Assembly: GCF_000372525.1 (NCBI RefSeq) | Contig: NZ_AQUR01000102.1 | Location: forward strand, 137,733 to 201,732 | From: Cupriavidus neocaledonicus | GTDB lineage: Bacteria > Pseudomonadota > Gammaproteobacteria > Burkholderiales > Burkholderiaceae | Length of the DNA stretch: 64,000 bases | Reading direction: 5' to 3' | Part shown: positions 26,608 through 35,509 of the stretch, in pieces | Numbering within the stretch: position 1 is the first letter of the stretch | Layout: each line of letters starts with the position of its first letter | Notes under the pieces: generated by a model | The model's input: the letters and a program-made list of their open reading frames with translations, nothing else | The model's database searches: none | Told to the model about the DNA's origin: nothing | Program-made: the position numbers and the translations under genes

Positions 26608-27504
26608 TCACGACGCCGCCTGGCGCACCAGCCAGTTGCGGAACGCGCGCGCCGCCGCCGGTTCCATGCGGTCGCGCGGCCATACCGCGTAATACCCGCC
26701 GCCCAGGCTGGCGCTGGCGTCGCAGGCGCGCACCAGCAGGCCGTCGCGCAGGCAGGCATCGATCATGTGGCGCCAGCCCAGCGCGATGCCCTGGCCCTCC
26801 ATGGCCAGCTGCAGCAGGATCGGATACTGGTTCGAAGTCAGCACGTTGCGGGGCGTGGCGTCGGGCAGGCCCTGGTGGGCCAGCCAGGTCTGCCATGACA
26901 TCCACTGGCGCTGGCCGTCGTCGAGCATCAGCAGGGTCTCGCCGGCCAGGTCGGACGGCGCCAGCGTGCGCCCGCCGAGATAGCCGGGCGTGCACACCGG
27001 GAACACTTCCTCCCCGTACAACCGGCGCGCGGCCAGCCCGGCCGGTGGCCCTTCGCGCAGGTAATACAGGCCGATGTCGAACTCCGCCGGCGCCAGCGCC
27101 GACAGGCTGTCGTTGACGGTCAGGCGCAGCTGGATCTCCGGGTGGGCGGCGCGGAACGACGCCAGCCGCGGCGTCAGCCACAGCACCGCGACGCCGCTGG
27201 AGCACGCCACCGTCAGCGCGGTGTGGCTGCGCACCTTCATCACGTCTTCGGTGGCCTCGGCGCAGCCGACCAGCAGGCGCTGCACCACCTCGGCATAGCG
27301 TTGCCCGCTGACGGTCAGGCGCAGCGCGCGTGGTTCGCGGATAAACAGCTTGCGCCCGAGGAAGCGTTCCAGCTGGGCCACCTGGCGGCTGATCGCGCTC
27401 TGCGTCAGGTGCAGTTCAGCCGCGGCGCGGGTAAAGCTGCCGTGCCGCATCGCGGCTTCGAAGGCGACCAGGTTGGGCAGGGGCGGGAGCGGGGAAATGC
27501 GCAT
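26608..27504 (-). CDS. LysR-family regulator, GcvA-like
   Basis: 298 residues from ATG at 27504: MRISPLPPLPNLVAFEAAMR then LHLTQSAISRQVAQLERFLG. The LPPL.NL..FEAA start and the C-terminal AARAFRNWLVRQA are typical for GcvA-type regulators. An upstream in-frame start would add 27 non-conserved residues. It lies between the convergent Bug gene and the co-oriented amidohydrolase-MFS pair, so it may regulate one or both. Confidence 0.92.
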   Translation of the reverse strand: MRISPLPPLPNLVAFEAAMRHGSFTRAAAELHLTQSAISRQVAQLERFLGRKLFIREPRALRLTVSGQRYAEVVQRLLVGCAEATEDVMKVRSHTALTVACSSGVAVLWLTPRLASFRAAHPEIQLRLTVNDSLSALAPAEFDIGLYYLREGPPAGLAARRLYGEEVFPVCTPGYLGGRTLAPSDLAGETLLMLDDGQRQWMSWQTWLAHQGLPDATPRNVLTSNQYPILLQLAMEGQGIALGWRHMIDACLRDGLLVRACDASASLGGGYYAVWPRDRMEPAAARAFRNWLVRQAAS

Positions 27505-27539
27505 GGGGGCGTCCGGGCCGGAGATGCCGCCATGATAGA

Positions 27540-27559
27540 CCGCCGGCATGTGCCGGCGG
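27540..27559. other. Hairpin between amidohydrolase 3' end and LysR start
   Basis: CCGCCGGCA and TGCCGGCGG are perfect 9-base arms with a 2-base spacer, 36 bases upstream of the LysR ATG and 55 bases past the amidohydrolase stop. It could end the MFS-amidohydrolase transcript (no T-tract) or act as a dyad operator for the LysR gene. Confidence 0.45.
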
Positions 27560-27613
27560 GTGGGGCGGGAGAAAGAGCGGGCCACTCGTGGCCAACGGCT
27601 GGGGTCAGCTGGC

Positions 27614-28855
27614 TCAGCCGGCGGCGCGGCGATGGATGCGGCCGGCCTGCATCACCACGCTCAGGCGTTCGCCTTGGCCGGCGATCAGGCTGATGTCGGC
27701 GAGCGGGTTGCCGTCGACCAGCAGCAGGTCGGCCAGCGCGCCGGCACGGGTGGTGCCGAGCTCGCCTTCGCGCTGCACGATGGCCGCGGCGATCGAGGTC
27801 GCCGAACGGATCGCTTCCAGGTTGCCCAGCAACTCGGCGCGGATGCGGAACTCGTCGGCCTGGTGGTCGTGCATCTCGCCGAGCAGGTCGGAGCCATAGC
27901 CCATCGGCACGCCGGCATCGGCATAGAGCCGCAGCGAGTCGCGGCCGGCCTGGCGCACGGTCTCGATCTTGGCCACCGATTCGGCCGGCAGGCCCAGGCG
28001 GGCACCGTCGCGGGCGAGCGCATCGTAGGTGACCAGCGTCGGCACGACAAAGGCGCCGTGCCTGCGCATTTCGTCGGCGGCGGCGCGATCGACCAGGTTG
28101 CCGTGCTCGATGGTACGCACGCCGCAGCGGACCGCGCGCGTGATGGCGCGGCCGGTGTAGGCGTGGGCCATCACGTAGGTCTGCGCGGCCTCGGCCTCGG
28201 CGACGATGGCGCGGATCTCGTCCTCGCTGTACTGCGTGTTGCCGATCGGGTCGGTGGGCGAGGCCACGCCGCCCGACGCCATGATCTTGATCTGGGCCGC
28301 GCCCTTCTGGATTTCTTCGCGCACTGCCAGGCGCACGGCGTCCACGCCGTCGGCCACGCGCGCAATGGCGCCGGCGCGGAAGGCGCACGAGCAGGGCTCG
28401 AGCACATCGGAGCGCGGACGGAAGTCGCCATGGCCGCCGGTCTGCGACAGCGCCTTGCCCGAGGCAAAGATGCGCGGGCCCGGCACCAGCCCGGTGGCGA
28501 CCGCCTGCGACAGGCCCCAGTCGGCGCCGCCGGCATCGCGCACGGTGGTAAAGCCGCGCTCCAGCATGCGCTGCATGATCGGCAGCGCGCGGATCGCGAC
28601 CAGCACATTGGGCTGCACCGCGTTCAGGCCGAGATTGGCCAGCGACGCCAGCACGTGCACGTGGCAGTCGATCAGGCCCGGCATCACGGTCTTGCCGCGC
28701 GCGTCGATGCGCTGCGCATGCGGTGCGTCGATGGCGGGGCCGACCGCGGCGATGCGCTCGCCTTCGACCAGCACGTCATGGCCGCGCAGCAGCTCGCCGG
28801 TGCCGGGTTCGAGCACATCGCCGCCGTGGAAGAGGATCTGGGTATGGTGAAGCAT
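27614..28855 (-). CDS. Metal-dependent amidohydrolase (Xaa-Pro dipeptidase/imidazolonepropionase-like)
   Basis: 413 residues. The two metal-ligand motif is DCHVHV (about residues 63-68), the carboxylated Lys candidate is in QIKIMASGGVAS, and later His in MAHAYTG and TIEHGN with the final Asp in GYGSDLLGEM. This is the subtype-I amidohydrolase pattern of the prolidase-like/Sgx group. It should hydrolyse an amide or N-acyl/dipeptide substrate in the cytoplasm. It begins one base after the stop of the MFS importer gene, so importer and hydrolase form one operon. Confidence 0.9.
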   Translation of the reverse strand: MLHHTQILFHGGDVLEPGTGELLRGHDVLVEGERIAAVGPAIDAPHAQRIDARGKTVMPGLIDCHVHVLASLANLGLNAVQPNVLVAIRALPIMQRMLERGFTTVRDAGGADWGLSQAVATGLVPGPRIFASGKALSQTGGHGDFRPRSDVLEPCSCAFRAGAIARVADGVDAVRLAVREEIQKGAAQIKIMASGGVASPTDPIGNTQYSEDEIRAIVAEAEAAQTYVMAHAYTGRAITRAVRCGVRTIEHGNLVDRAAADEMRRHGAFVVPTLVTYDALARDGARLGLPAESVAKIETVRQAGRDSLRLYADAGVPMGYGSDLLGEMHDHQADEFRIRAELLGNLEAIRSATSIAAAIVQREGELGTTRAGALADLLLVDGNPLADISLIAGQGERLSVVMQAGRIHRRAAG

Positions 28856-28856
28856 G

Positions 28857-30182
28857 TCAGCGTTGTTGCAGGTAGGAAGGTTCGCGCACGAAGCGGGTGC
28901 CGACCAGGCTGATGGCAGCGGCGATCATCACGTAGATGGCCGGCGCCATGCTGCTGCCGGTGGTGGCGATCAGCCAGGTGATGATGAACGAGGCAAAGCC
29001 GCCGAAGATCGTCACCGCGAAGTTGTACGCGACCGACAGGCCGGTCGACAGGACGCGCGCCGGGAACAGCTCGGAGAAGGCCGCCAGGATCGGGCCGGTA
29101 TAGGTGGCGATCAGCACCCCGAACACCAGCTGGAACACCAGCAGCGAGCCCAGGCCCGGCACATGGTTGATATACGCGAACATGGGCCAGGCCAGCGCCA
29201 GGATCAGCAGCGCCGAGCCGCTCAGCAGCACGCGTCGGCCGATGCGGTCGGCCAGCAGACCCACCAGCGGCGCGAACACCATGATGGCGCAGCCGCCCGC
29301 CATGCCGGCGGCAAAGCCGTCGGCCTGCGGCACCTTGAGCACCTTGACCGCGTAGGTCGGCATGTAGAACAGCAGCACGTAGGTGCACACGGTCCACAGG
29401 ATCACCATCGAGAAGCTGGCGGTGGTTTCGCGCGGGTAGGTCCGGAAGATTTCCTTCAGCGGCGAATCGGCGCGCTCGGCGGTATCGCGAAACGCCGGGG
29501 TTTCATCCAGGTGGTGGCGGATGTAGTAGCCCACCGGGCCGATCACGATGCCCAGCAGGAACGGCAGGCGCCAGCCCCAGCTGTTCAGTGCCTCGGGGCT
29601 CAGCGAGCTGGTGACGAAGGTGCCCACCGCGGCGCCCAGCAGCACCGCCACGCCGATGCTGGCCTGGATCCAGCTGGAGTAGTAGGCGCGCTGGCGTGCG
29701 GGGGCGTATTCGGTCAGGAAAGCGGTGGCGCCGCCCATTTCGCCGCCGGCGGAGAAGCCTTGCATCAGCCGCGCCACCACGATCAGCAACGGGGCGAAGA
29801 TGCCGATCTGGTCATAGGTCGGGGCAATGCCGATCAGCGTGGTGCCCACCGCCATCAGCAGGATGGTCAGCGACAGCGCCGCCTTGCGCCCGACGCGGTC
29901 GGCGTAGACACCCAGCACGATGCCGCCCACCGGGCGCATGAAAAAGCCCACGCCAAAAGTCGCCACGGCCAGCAGCAGCGAGCTGAGGTCGTTGCCGGTG
30001 GGGAAGAACAGCCGGGCGATGATGACCGCGAAGAAGCTGTACACGGTGAAGTCGAACCACTCCAGGCCGTTGCCGATCACCGTGGCGATGATGGCACGCC
30101 GGCGCTGGCTGGGCTGGATGGCGGGCGCCGCCTGGGTCGGCGGCGTGTAGGGCGCGCTCGTTGGCGCAGCACTGTTAGGCAT
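28857..30182 (-). CDS. MFS transporter, metabolite:H+ symporter (ProP/CitH-like) family
   Basis: 441 residues with 12 expected membrane segments. Family marks: ATVIGNGLEWFDFTVYSFFA near the start, the loop motif YADRVGRKAALSLTILLMAV, and RLMQGFSAGGEMGGATAFL. These define the MHS family, importers of citrate, shikimate, betaine, proline and related acids. ATG at 30182 follows GAGGAGGAAT. It would import the substrate cleaved by the coupled amidohydrolase. Upstream is a 446-base divergent region with a perfect dyad. Confidence 0.92.
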   Translation of the reverse strand: MPNSAAPTSAPYTPPTQAAPAIQPSQRRRAIIATVIGNGLEWFDFTVYSFFAVIIARLFFPTGNDLSSLLLAVATFGVGFFMRPVGGIVLGVYADRVGRKAALSLTILLMAVGTTLIGIAPTYDQIGIFAPLLIVVARLMQGFSAGGEMGGATAFLTEYAPARQRAYYSSWIQASIGVAVLLGAAVGTFVTSSLSPEALNSWGWRLPFLLGIVIGPVGYYIRHHLDETPAFRDTAERADSPLKEIFRTYPRETTASFSMVILWTVCTYVLLFYMPTYAVKVLKVPQADGFAAGMAGGCAIMVFAPLVGLLADRIGRRVLLSGSALLILALAWPMFAYINHVPGLGSLLVFQLVFGVLIATYTGPILAAFSELFPARVLSTGLSVAYNFAVTIFGGFASFIITWLIATTGSSMAPAIYVMIAAAISLVGTRFVREPSYLQQR

Positions 30183-30628
30183 CTGGATTCCTCCTCTGTG
30201 GCACCTGCCCGGGGCATGGGACGGTCGCTGGCCTGCGCCCGGCCGGGCAGATGGTGCAGACGATGTTAGGAGAGGGCGGCCGGCGCGCGGTAGCGATATC
30301 TCCGCATGCCGCCATGCGCGTGGCGCATGGGTCGGGTTGACCGCACCACGGGCCGGCATTACACTGCGCCCCGTTCCAGCCAACGGAGCTATCCGTGGAC
30401 AGTTGTCCCAGTCCTTCTCGCGCAACGGGAGCCTTCCCGGCCGCGCCGGCGCGCTGAGGCACTGCGGTCTTTCGCTGCAGTGCCGCCGCCCCGGCGCTGC
30501 CATGCCCCATGCGGCCAGGCCGATGCCTGCGCCCGCCGGTGCCAGACCTCCCTTGCTGCCTTTCGATGTCTTGTCATGGCCCGTGTGTATCGTCGCCGGG
30601 TATATGGCTGTTTGCTCAGGAGGTTGCC
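30183..30628. other. 446-base divergent intergenic region (MFS / barrel-like protein)
   Basis: No reading frame here has coding character. It contains the perfect 19-base dyad at 30312-30330 and, at its right end, the CAGGAGG ribosome site of the next gene. Otherwise nothing is identified. Confidence 0.5.
30312..30330. promoter_or_regulatory. Perfect inverted repeat with T-N11-A in the MFS divergent promoter
   Basis: CCATGCG-N5-CGCATGG, 7-base arms; the inner ATGCG...CGCAT gives T-N11-A, the LysR-box spacing. It lies 130 bases upstream of the MFS start and is a candidate site for the LysR encoded at 26608-27504. Confidence 0.5.
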
Positions 30629-31342
30629 ATGGTGTGGCACCAGTTCTTCGTACGCGTGGCCGCGCTGGCCATGGTGGCCGCGGCCTGCCGGCCCGCGCTG
30701 GCGGCACGGCCGCTCATCACGGACGATGCCCGCATCGTCGATCCCAAGGCCTGCCAGCTGGAATCGTGGATGCAGTTCCAGTCCGGCGGCAATGAGCTGT
30801 GGGCGCTGCCCGGCTGCAATCCCACCGGCAACCTCGAGCTGACGCTGGGCGGTTCGCTGCAGCGCGTCGATGGCGGCTGGGACGGCACCAACGTGCAGTT
30901 CCAGGCCAAGACGCTGCTCAAGCCGCTGGAAACCAACGGCTACGGCATCGCGCTGTCGGGCGGGGTGATCCACCATCCCGATGCCGAGCCCGGCAAGGTG
31001 CTGGGCAACCTGTATGTCAACGTGCCGGTGTCGATCTCGTTCGCCGACGACCGCTTCGTCGCGCACCTGAACCTCGGCGCCAACCGCGACACCGGCAACC
31101 GCCAGACGCGCATGACCTGGGGCGCAGGCACCGAGACCCAGCTGCATCCGCGTGTGTTCCTGATCGCCGAGACCTTCGGCGAGAACCGCGGCAAGCCGTC
31201 GTTCCAGGGCGGCTTTCGCTTCTGGGTGGTACAGGACCGGGTGCAGGTCGACACCACCTACGGCAACGTGTTCGGCGGCGGCACGGGGACGCGCTTCTTT
31301 ACGGTCGGCCTGCGTTTGCTGTCGCCGCCGTTCCTGCCGTAG
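30629..31342 (+). CDS. Exported barrel-like protein of unknown function
   Basis: 237 residues. Signal peptide MVWHQFFVRVAALAMVAAAC with a likely cut at ALA-A, then RPLITDDARIVDPKACQLES. The rest alternates polar and hydrophobic residues as beta strands (NLYVNVPVSISF, RFVAHLNLGAN, VFLIAETFGENRG) and ends with an aromatic-rich strand, like small outer-membrane barrels annotated only as 'transporter'. CAGGAGG lies seven bases before the ATG. Its last 44 bases overlap the convergent fructokinase gene. I cannot assign a substrate. Confidence 0.75.
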   Translation: MVWHQFFVRVAALAMVAAACRPALAARPLITDDARIVDPKACQLESWMQFQSGGNELWALPGCNPTGNLELTLGGSLQRVDGGWDGTNVQFQAKTLLKPLETNGYGIALSGGVIHHPDAEPGKVLGNLYVNVPVSISFADDRFVAHLNLGANRDTGNRQTRMTWGAGTETQLHPRVFLIAETFGENRGKPSFQGGFRFWVVQDRVQVDTTYGNVFGGGTGTRFFTVGLRLLSPPFLP

Positions 31343-32249
31343 CGGCCAGCAGCGCGTCCACCTCTTGCCGCAGCGGCGGATAGGCGCCGGCGCGGGTCGC
31401 GGCGATCGCCGCCGCGGCGCTGGCAAGACGTGCCTGGGCGCCGAGGTCGGCGGCGGCATCGCCAAGCACGCTGGCCATCCAGCCACCCATGGCCGCGTCG
31501 CCGCAGCCCACGGTATCGGCCACATCAACGCGGATTGCCGGCTGTTCGACCGCGGCATTGCCATGCAGCAGCGTCATGCCGTGCGCGCCGCGCGTCAGCA
31601 TCACCGTGGCGCGGGGCGCCATCTCGCGCACGCGGGCCAGCGCCGCGCCGGGATCGAGCCCGGGGAACAGCCCGGCCAGGTCTTCGTCGGAGACCTTGAC
31701 GTAGGTTGCCAGCGCCAGCATATGCGCCAGCACTCCGGCATAGCCGGGCGCGCGCATCAGGTCGCGGAAGTTAGGGTCGAAGGCAATGCGCTTGCCGGCG
31801 CGCGCGGCCTGCGTGGCTTCTTCGCACAGTCGTTGCGCCAGCGGCTGGCGCACCAGGCTGATCGAACCGAAGTGGATCACGTCGGCCGCCGCGCGCCAGC
31901 CGTCGGGCAGGCGTGCCGGATCGAAATGCAGGTCGGCGCTGTCGTCGCCGACAAAGAAATACCGCGGGGGATGGCGCGAGGCGACAAAGGCCAGCAACGG
32001 CGAACGGTCCATGCGCTGCAAAAAACGGCCATCGAGGCCGGCTTCGGCGCTGGCCCGTGCCAGGTCGTCGCCGAACAGGTCCTGGCTGACGGCCCCGGCA
32101 AAGCCGGTGGCAAGGCCGAGGCGCGCGCCTACCCGCGCCACGTTCCAGCACGAGCCCCCCGGCAGGGCCAGCCAGCTGCCGTCGGCCTGCCGGACCATGT
32201 CGGTCAGGGCTTCGCCGAACACGACATAGCGGGGAAGGGGCGTGGCCAT
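31299..32249 (-). CDS. PfkB-family carbohydrate kinase, probable fructokinase
   Basis: 316 residues. N-terminal FGEALTDMV and GGSCWNVARVGARLG are the PfkB sugar-binding region; the C-terminal ATP/catalytic signature reads VADTVGCGDAAMGGW, with Cys replacing the usual Ala of GAGD but the catalytic Asp kept. It ends the operon with zwf and pgi, so fructose to fructose-6-phosphate is the best fit, feeding Pgi and Zwf. It begins 38 bases after the pgi stop. The 3' end overlaps the convergent gene by 44 bases. Confidence 0.88.
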   Translation of the reverse strand: MATPLPRYVVFGEALTDMVRQADGSWLALPGGSCWNVARVGARLGLATGFAGAVSQDLFGDDLARASAEAGLDGRFLQRMDRSPLLAFVASRHPPRYFFVGDDSADLHFDPARLPDGWRAAADVIHFGSISLVRQPLAQRLCEEATQAARAGKRIAFDPNFRDLMRAPGYAGVLAHMLALATYVKVSDEDLAGLFPGLDPGAALARVREMAPRATVMLTRGAHGMTLLHGNAAVEQPAIRVDVADTVGCGDAAMGGWMASVLGDAAADLGAQARLASAAAAIAATRAGAYPPLRQEVDALLAATAGTAATANAGRP

Positions 32250-32287
32250 CGATGTCTCCTTGGAGGTAGGGTTTGCGCTGCCGCGCG

Positions 32288-33868
32288 TCAGTATGGCACC
32301 GTGGCCCGCGCCGCGCGGGCGCGCCGGATCAGCGCCGCGGTGGAGGCATCGTGCGCCGCCGCTGCAGGCGTGCCTTCCAGTTCCTGCTGGATCGGCGCCG
32401 CCAGCTTCTTGCCAAGCTCCACGCCCCATTGGTCGAAGGAGTTGATCTGCCACAGTGCGCCCTGCACGAAGGTGCGGTGCTCGCAGAGCGCCAGCAGCGC
32501 GCCCAGGTGGTAAGGATCCAGCCGCTGCAGCAGCAACGTATTGCTGGGCCGGTTGCCCGCGAACACCAGGTGTGGCACCAGCGTTTCGTCGCGCACGCCT
32601 TCGGCGCGCACTTCATCGGCGCTGCGGCCTCGCAGCAGCGCCTCGCCCTGCGCAAAGCAGTTGGCCAGCAGCTTGGTATGGTGGCCAGGCAGGTCGCTGA
32701 CGGGCGCCAGCGTGGCGATGAAGTCGACCGGAACCAGTTGCGAGCCCTGGTGCATCATCTGGAAGTAGGCGTGCTGCCCGTTCGTGCCGGTGGTGCCCCA
32801 CACCACCGCGGCCGAGTCCGCCGCGAGCGCGCCGCCGTCGAGCCGCACGGACTTGCCATTGCTTTCCATCTCCAGCTGCTGCAGGAAGGACGGCAGCAGC
32901 TCCAGCGGCTCGCAGTAAGGTGCCACGCAGCGGCTGCCGGCGCCCAGGAAGCTGCGGTACCACACGTCCAGCAAGCCCAGGATCATCGGCAGGTTGCGCG
33001 GCGGCGGTGCGCTGGCGAAATGCAGGTCCATGGCGCGCGCGCCATCCAGCAATTGCCGGAAACGGTCGAAGCCGATCGCCACCGCGATCGACAGGCCCAC
33101 CGCCGACCACAGCGAAAAGCGCCCGCCCACCCAGTCCCAGAACGGGAACATATTGGCCGGGTCGATTCCGAACCCGGCCACCGCCTCGCGGTTGGTCGAG
33201 ACCGCGACGAAGTGGCGCGCCAGGCCGGCGCGGCTCACGCCCTGGTGCAGGAACCAGTCGCGCGCGGTGCGGGCGTTGGCCATGGTCTCCAGCGTGGTGA
33301 AGGTCTTCGAGCAGACGATGACCAGCGTGGCGGCGGCATCCAGCCCGGAGAGCGTGCGCGCCAGGTCGCTGCCGTCGACATTGGCGACGAAGTGCATGCG
33401 CGGCCCGGTGTTGTGCGTGCCGGCCTGCGCTGTCGCCAGCGCACGGCAAACCATGCGCGGGCCCAGGTCCGAACCGCCGATGCCGATATTGACGACGTCG
33501 GTGATCGCGCGGCCGTCGAAGCCGGTCCAGGCGCCGCTGCGCACTGCCTCGGCAAAGCGTGCCATCTGCGCCAGCACTTCAGCGACCTGCGCGCCGACCG
33601 GAACGCCCAGCGCGCGATAGCCGTCCTCCGGGTATGCACGCAGCGCGATATGCAGCGCGGCGCGGTGCTCGGTGACGTTGACCGGCTCGCCGGCGTACAT
33701 GCTGTCGCGCCGCTCGGCCACGCGCGCCTGCGCGGCCAGGGCGAACAGCAGCGCGAGGGTCTCGTCGGTAATGCGGTTCTTGGCGTAGTCCAGGGTCAGG
33801 CCGCAGGCCTCGGCGGTGAAGCGCTCGGCCCGCGCCGCGCCGTGCGGGCCGTCGAACCAGTCGCGCAT
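32288..33868 (-). CDS. pgi: Glucose-6-phosphate isomerase (start uncertain)
   Basis: 526 residues from the first ATG at 33868. Signatures: VVNIGIGGSDLGPRM (sugar-phosphate loop), GTNGQHAYFQMMHQGSQ with the catalytic His, and FDQWGVELGKKLA with the catalytic Lys. It interconverts fructose- and glucose-6-phosphate between the fructokinase and Zwf steps. The family-conserved N-terminal helix (LPAWKALRAHADSLRGTHM) is encoded in frame upstream of this ATG, but no ATG, GTG or TTG occurs before the in-frame TGA at 33970. A start at ATT 33934 would give 548 residues, near the E. coli length of 549. Either a rare start codon is used or the protein is shortened. Confidence 0.9.
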   Translation of the reverse strand: MRDWFDGPHGAARAERFTAEACGLTLDYAKNRITDETLALLFALAAQARVAERRDSMYAGEPVNVTEHRAALHIALRAYPEDGYRALGVPVGAQVAEVLAQMARFAEAVRSGAWTGFDGRAITDVVNIGIGGSDLGPRMVCRALATAQAGTHNTGPRMHFVANVDGSDLARTLSGLDAAATLVIVCSKTFTTLETMANARTARDWFLHQGVSRAGLARHFVAVSTNREAVAGFGIDPANMFPFWDWVGGRFSLWSAVGLSIAVAIGFDRFRQLLDGARAMDLHFASAPPPRNLPMILGLLDVWYRSFLGAGSRCVAPYCEPLELLPSFLQQLEMESNGKSVRLDGGALAADSAAVVWGTTGTNGQHAYFQMMHQGSQLVPVDFIATLAPVSDLPGHHTKLLANCFAQGEALLRGRSADEVRAEGVRDETLVPHLVFAGNRPSNTLLLQRLDPYHLGALLALCEHRTFVQGALWQINSFDQWGVELGKKLAAPIQQELEGTPAAAAHDASTAALIRRARAARATVPY

Positions 33869-33957
33869 ATGGGTGCCGCGCAGCGAGTCGGCATGCGCGC
33901 GCAGGGCTTTCCAGGCGGGTAGGGAAGTGGAAATCTCGGTGCTCCGCGATACGTTGA

Positions 33958-35454
33958 CTACATCTCTTCATGCCAGGCCATGCCGTCGCGCGACAGCAGG
34001 GCGCTGGAGGCCGCCGGCCCCCAGGTGCCGGCGGTGTATGGCTTGGGCGGCGTGGGCGAGGTCTCCCATGTCTTCAGGATGGGCGCGACCCAGCGCCACG
34101 CCTGCACCTGTTCGTCGCGCCGCACGAACAGTCCCAGCCGGCCGCGGATCACGTCGAGCAGCAGGCGCTCGTAGGCGCCCACGCGCCGCACGCGTGGCGC
34201 GGCGCTGGTCAGTTGCAGGTCCAGCGAGGCCGGAGTCAGCGCCTGCGTATCGCCCGGCTGCTTGGTCAGGAAATACAGCCGGATGCTCTCTTGCGGCTGC
34301 AGCGTGATCACCAGCCGGTTGCCGGAGAAGACCCCTGGCGGATGCGGAAACAGCGGGTGGGGCACGTCGTGGAAGTGGATCACGATCTCCGCCACGCGCG
34401 CCTGCATGCGCTTGCCGGTGCGCAGGTAGAACGGCACGCCGGCCCAGCGCCAGTTGGCAATCTCGGCACGGATTGCGACAAAGGTCTCGGTGCGGCTGTC
34501 AGGCGCGATGCCGGGCTCGCTGGCATAGCCGGGCACCGGGTCGCCGCCGACGGCGCCGCGCGCATACTGGCCGCGCACCACGGTCTCGGCCACGTCCTCG
34601 GGGCGGATCGGCCGCAGTGCCTTCAGGATCTTCAGCTTCTCGTCGCGGATGGCATCTTCCGACAGGCTGGCAGGCGGCTCCATCGCCACCATGCACAGCA
34701 GCTGCAGCAGGTGGTTCTGCACCATGTCGCGCAGCGCGCCGATGCCGTCGTAGAAGTTGCCGCGGCGCTCGACGCCGAGTTCTTCGGCGATGGTGATCTG
34801 CACCTGGCGCACCCATTCGCGCCGCCACAGCGGTTCGAACAGCACGTTGCCGAAGCGCACCGCCATCAGGTTCTGCACCGACTCCTTGCCCAGGTAGTGG
34901 TCGATCCGGTAGATCTGGTCCTCGGCGAAATGGCGCGCCACCTCGGCATTGATGGACTCGGACGATGCCAGGTCGTGGCCGAGCGGCTTTTCCAGCACGA
35001 TGCGGCTGCGCGGGCCGGTCAGGCCCACGCGCGCCAGTTGCCCGCAGACCGTGACGAACAGGTGCGGCGCCGTGGCCAGGTAGAACACCACCACCGGTGC
35101 CGCGCGCGCGTTGACCAGTTCCGCCAAAGCATCGAAGCCGGCAGCGGCGTTGGCATCCACCTGCAGGTACAGGATGCGCTCCAGAAAGGCCGGCCACGCG
35201 GCCGCCGCGGCATCGCCCGCCAGCGCTGGCAGCACTTCGTCCTGCAGCATGTCCAGGTAGGCCTGGTGTGTCAGCGGCTGGCTGCCCAGCGCCAGGATGC
35301 GACCGGCCGGATGCAGCGAGCCGGCGGCATGGGCGTCGAACAGCGCCGGCAGCAGCTTGCGCCGGGCCAGGTCGCCGGTGGCGCCGAACAACACGAAATC
35401 GAACGCCGGGGCAGCGTCATGCGCCGCAGCGCCGGCAGGGTGGCTAGCCATCAT
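33958..35454 (-). CDS. zwf: Glucose-6-phosphate 1-dehydrogenase
   Basis: 498 residues, the usual length. NADP-binding FGATGDLARRKLLPALF at the N-terminus, substrate site YRIDHYLGKESVQNLMAVRF in the middle, and FYLRTGKRMQARVAEIV later. It oxidises glucose-6-phosphate to the lactone, the entry to the Entner-Doudoroff route used by Cupriavidus for sugars. ATG ATG at 35454/35451 gives two adjacent starts. It sits 55 bases after the binding-protein gene and immediately before pgi in the sugar operon. Confidence 0.97.
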   Translation of the reverse strand: MMASHPAGAAAHDAAPAFDFVLFGATGDLARRKLLPALFDAHAAGSLHPAGRILALGSQPLTHQAYLDMLQDEVLPALAGDAAAAAWPAFLERILYLQVDANAAAGFDALAELVNARAAPVVVFYLATAPHLFVTVCGQLARVGLTGPRSRIVLEKPLGHDLASSESINAEVARHFAEDQIYRIDHYLGKESVQNLMAVRFGNVLFEPLWRREWVRQVQITIAEELGVERRGNFYDGIGALRDMVQNHLLQLLCMVAMEPPASLSEDAIRDEKLKILKALRPIRPEDVAETVVRGQYARGAVGGDPVPGYASEPGIAPDSRTETFVAIRAEIANWRWAGVPFYLRTGKRMQARVAEIVIHFHDVPHPLFPHPPGVFSGNRLVITLQPQESIRLYFLTKQPGDTQALTPASLDLQLTSAAPRVRRVGAYERLLLDVIRGRLGLFVRRDEQVQAWRWVAPILKTWETSPTPPKPYTAGTWGPAASSALLSRDGMAWHEEM

Positions 35455-35509
35455 GGGTCAGCAGATATCAGGAAAGAAGGCAGGAGGGGGCAGGGCACGG
35501 CCATGCCGC

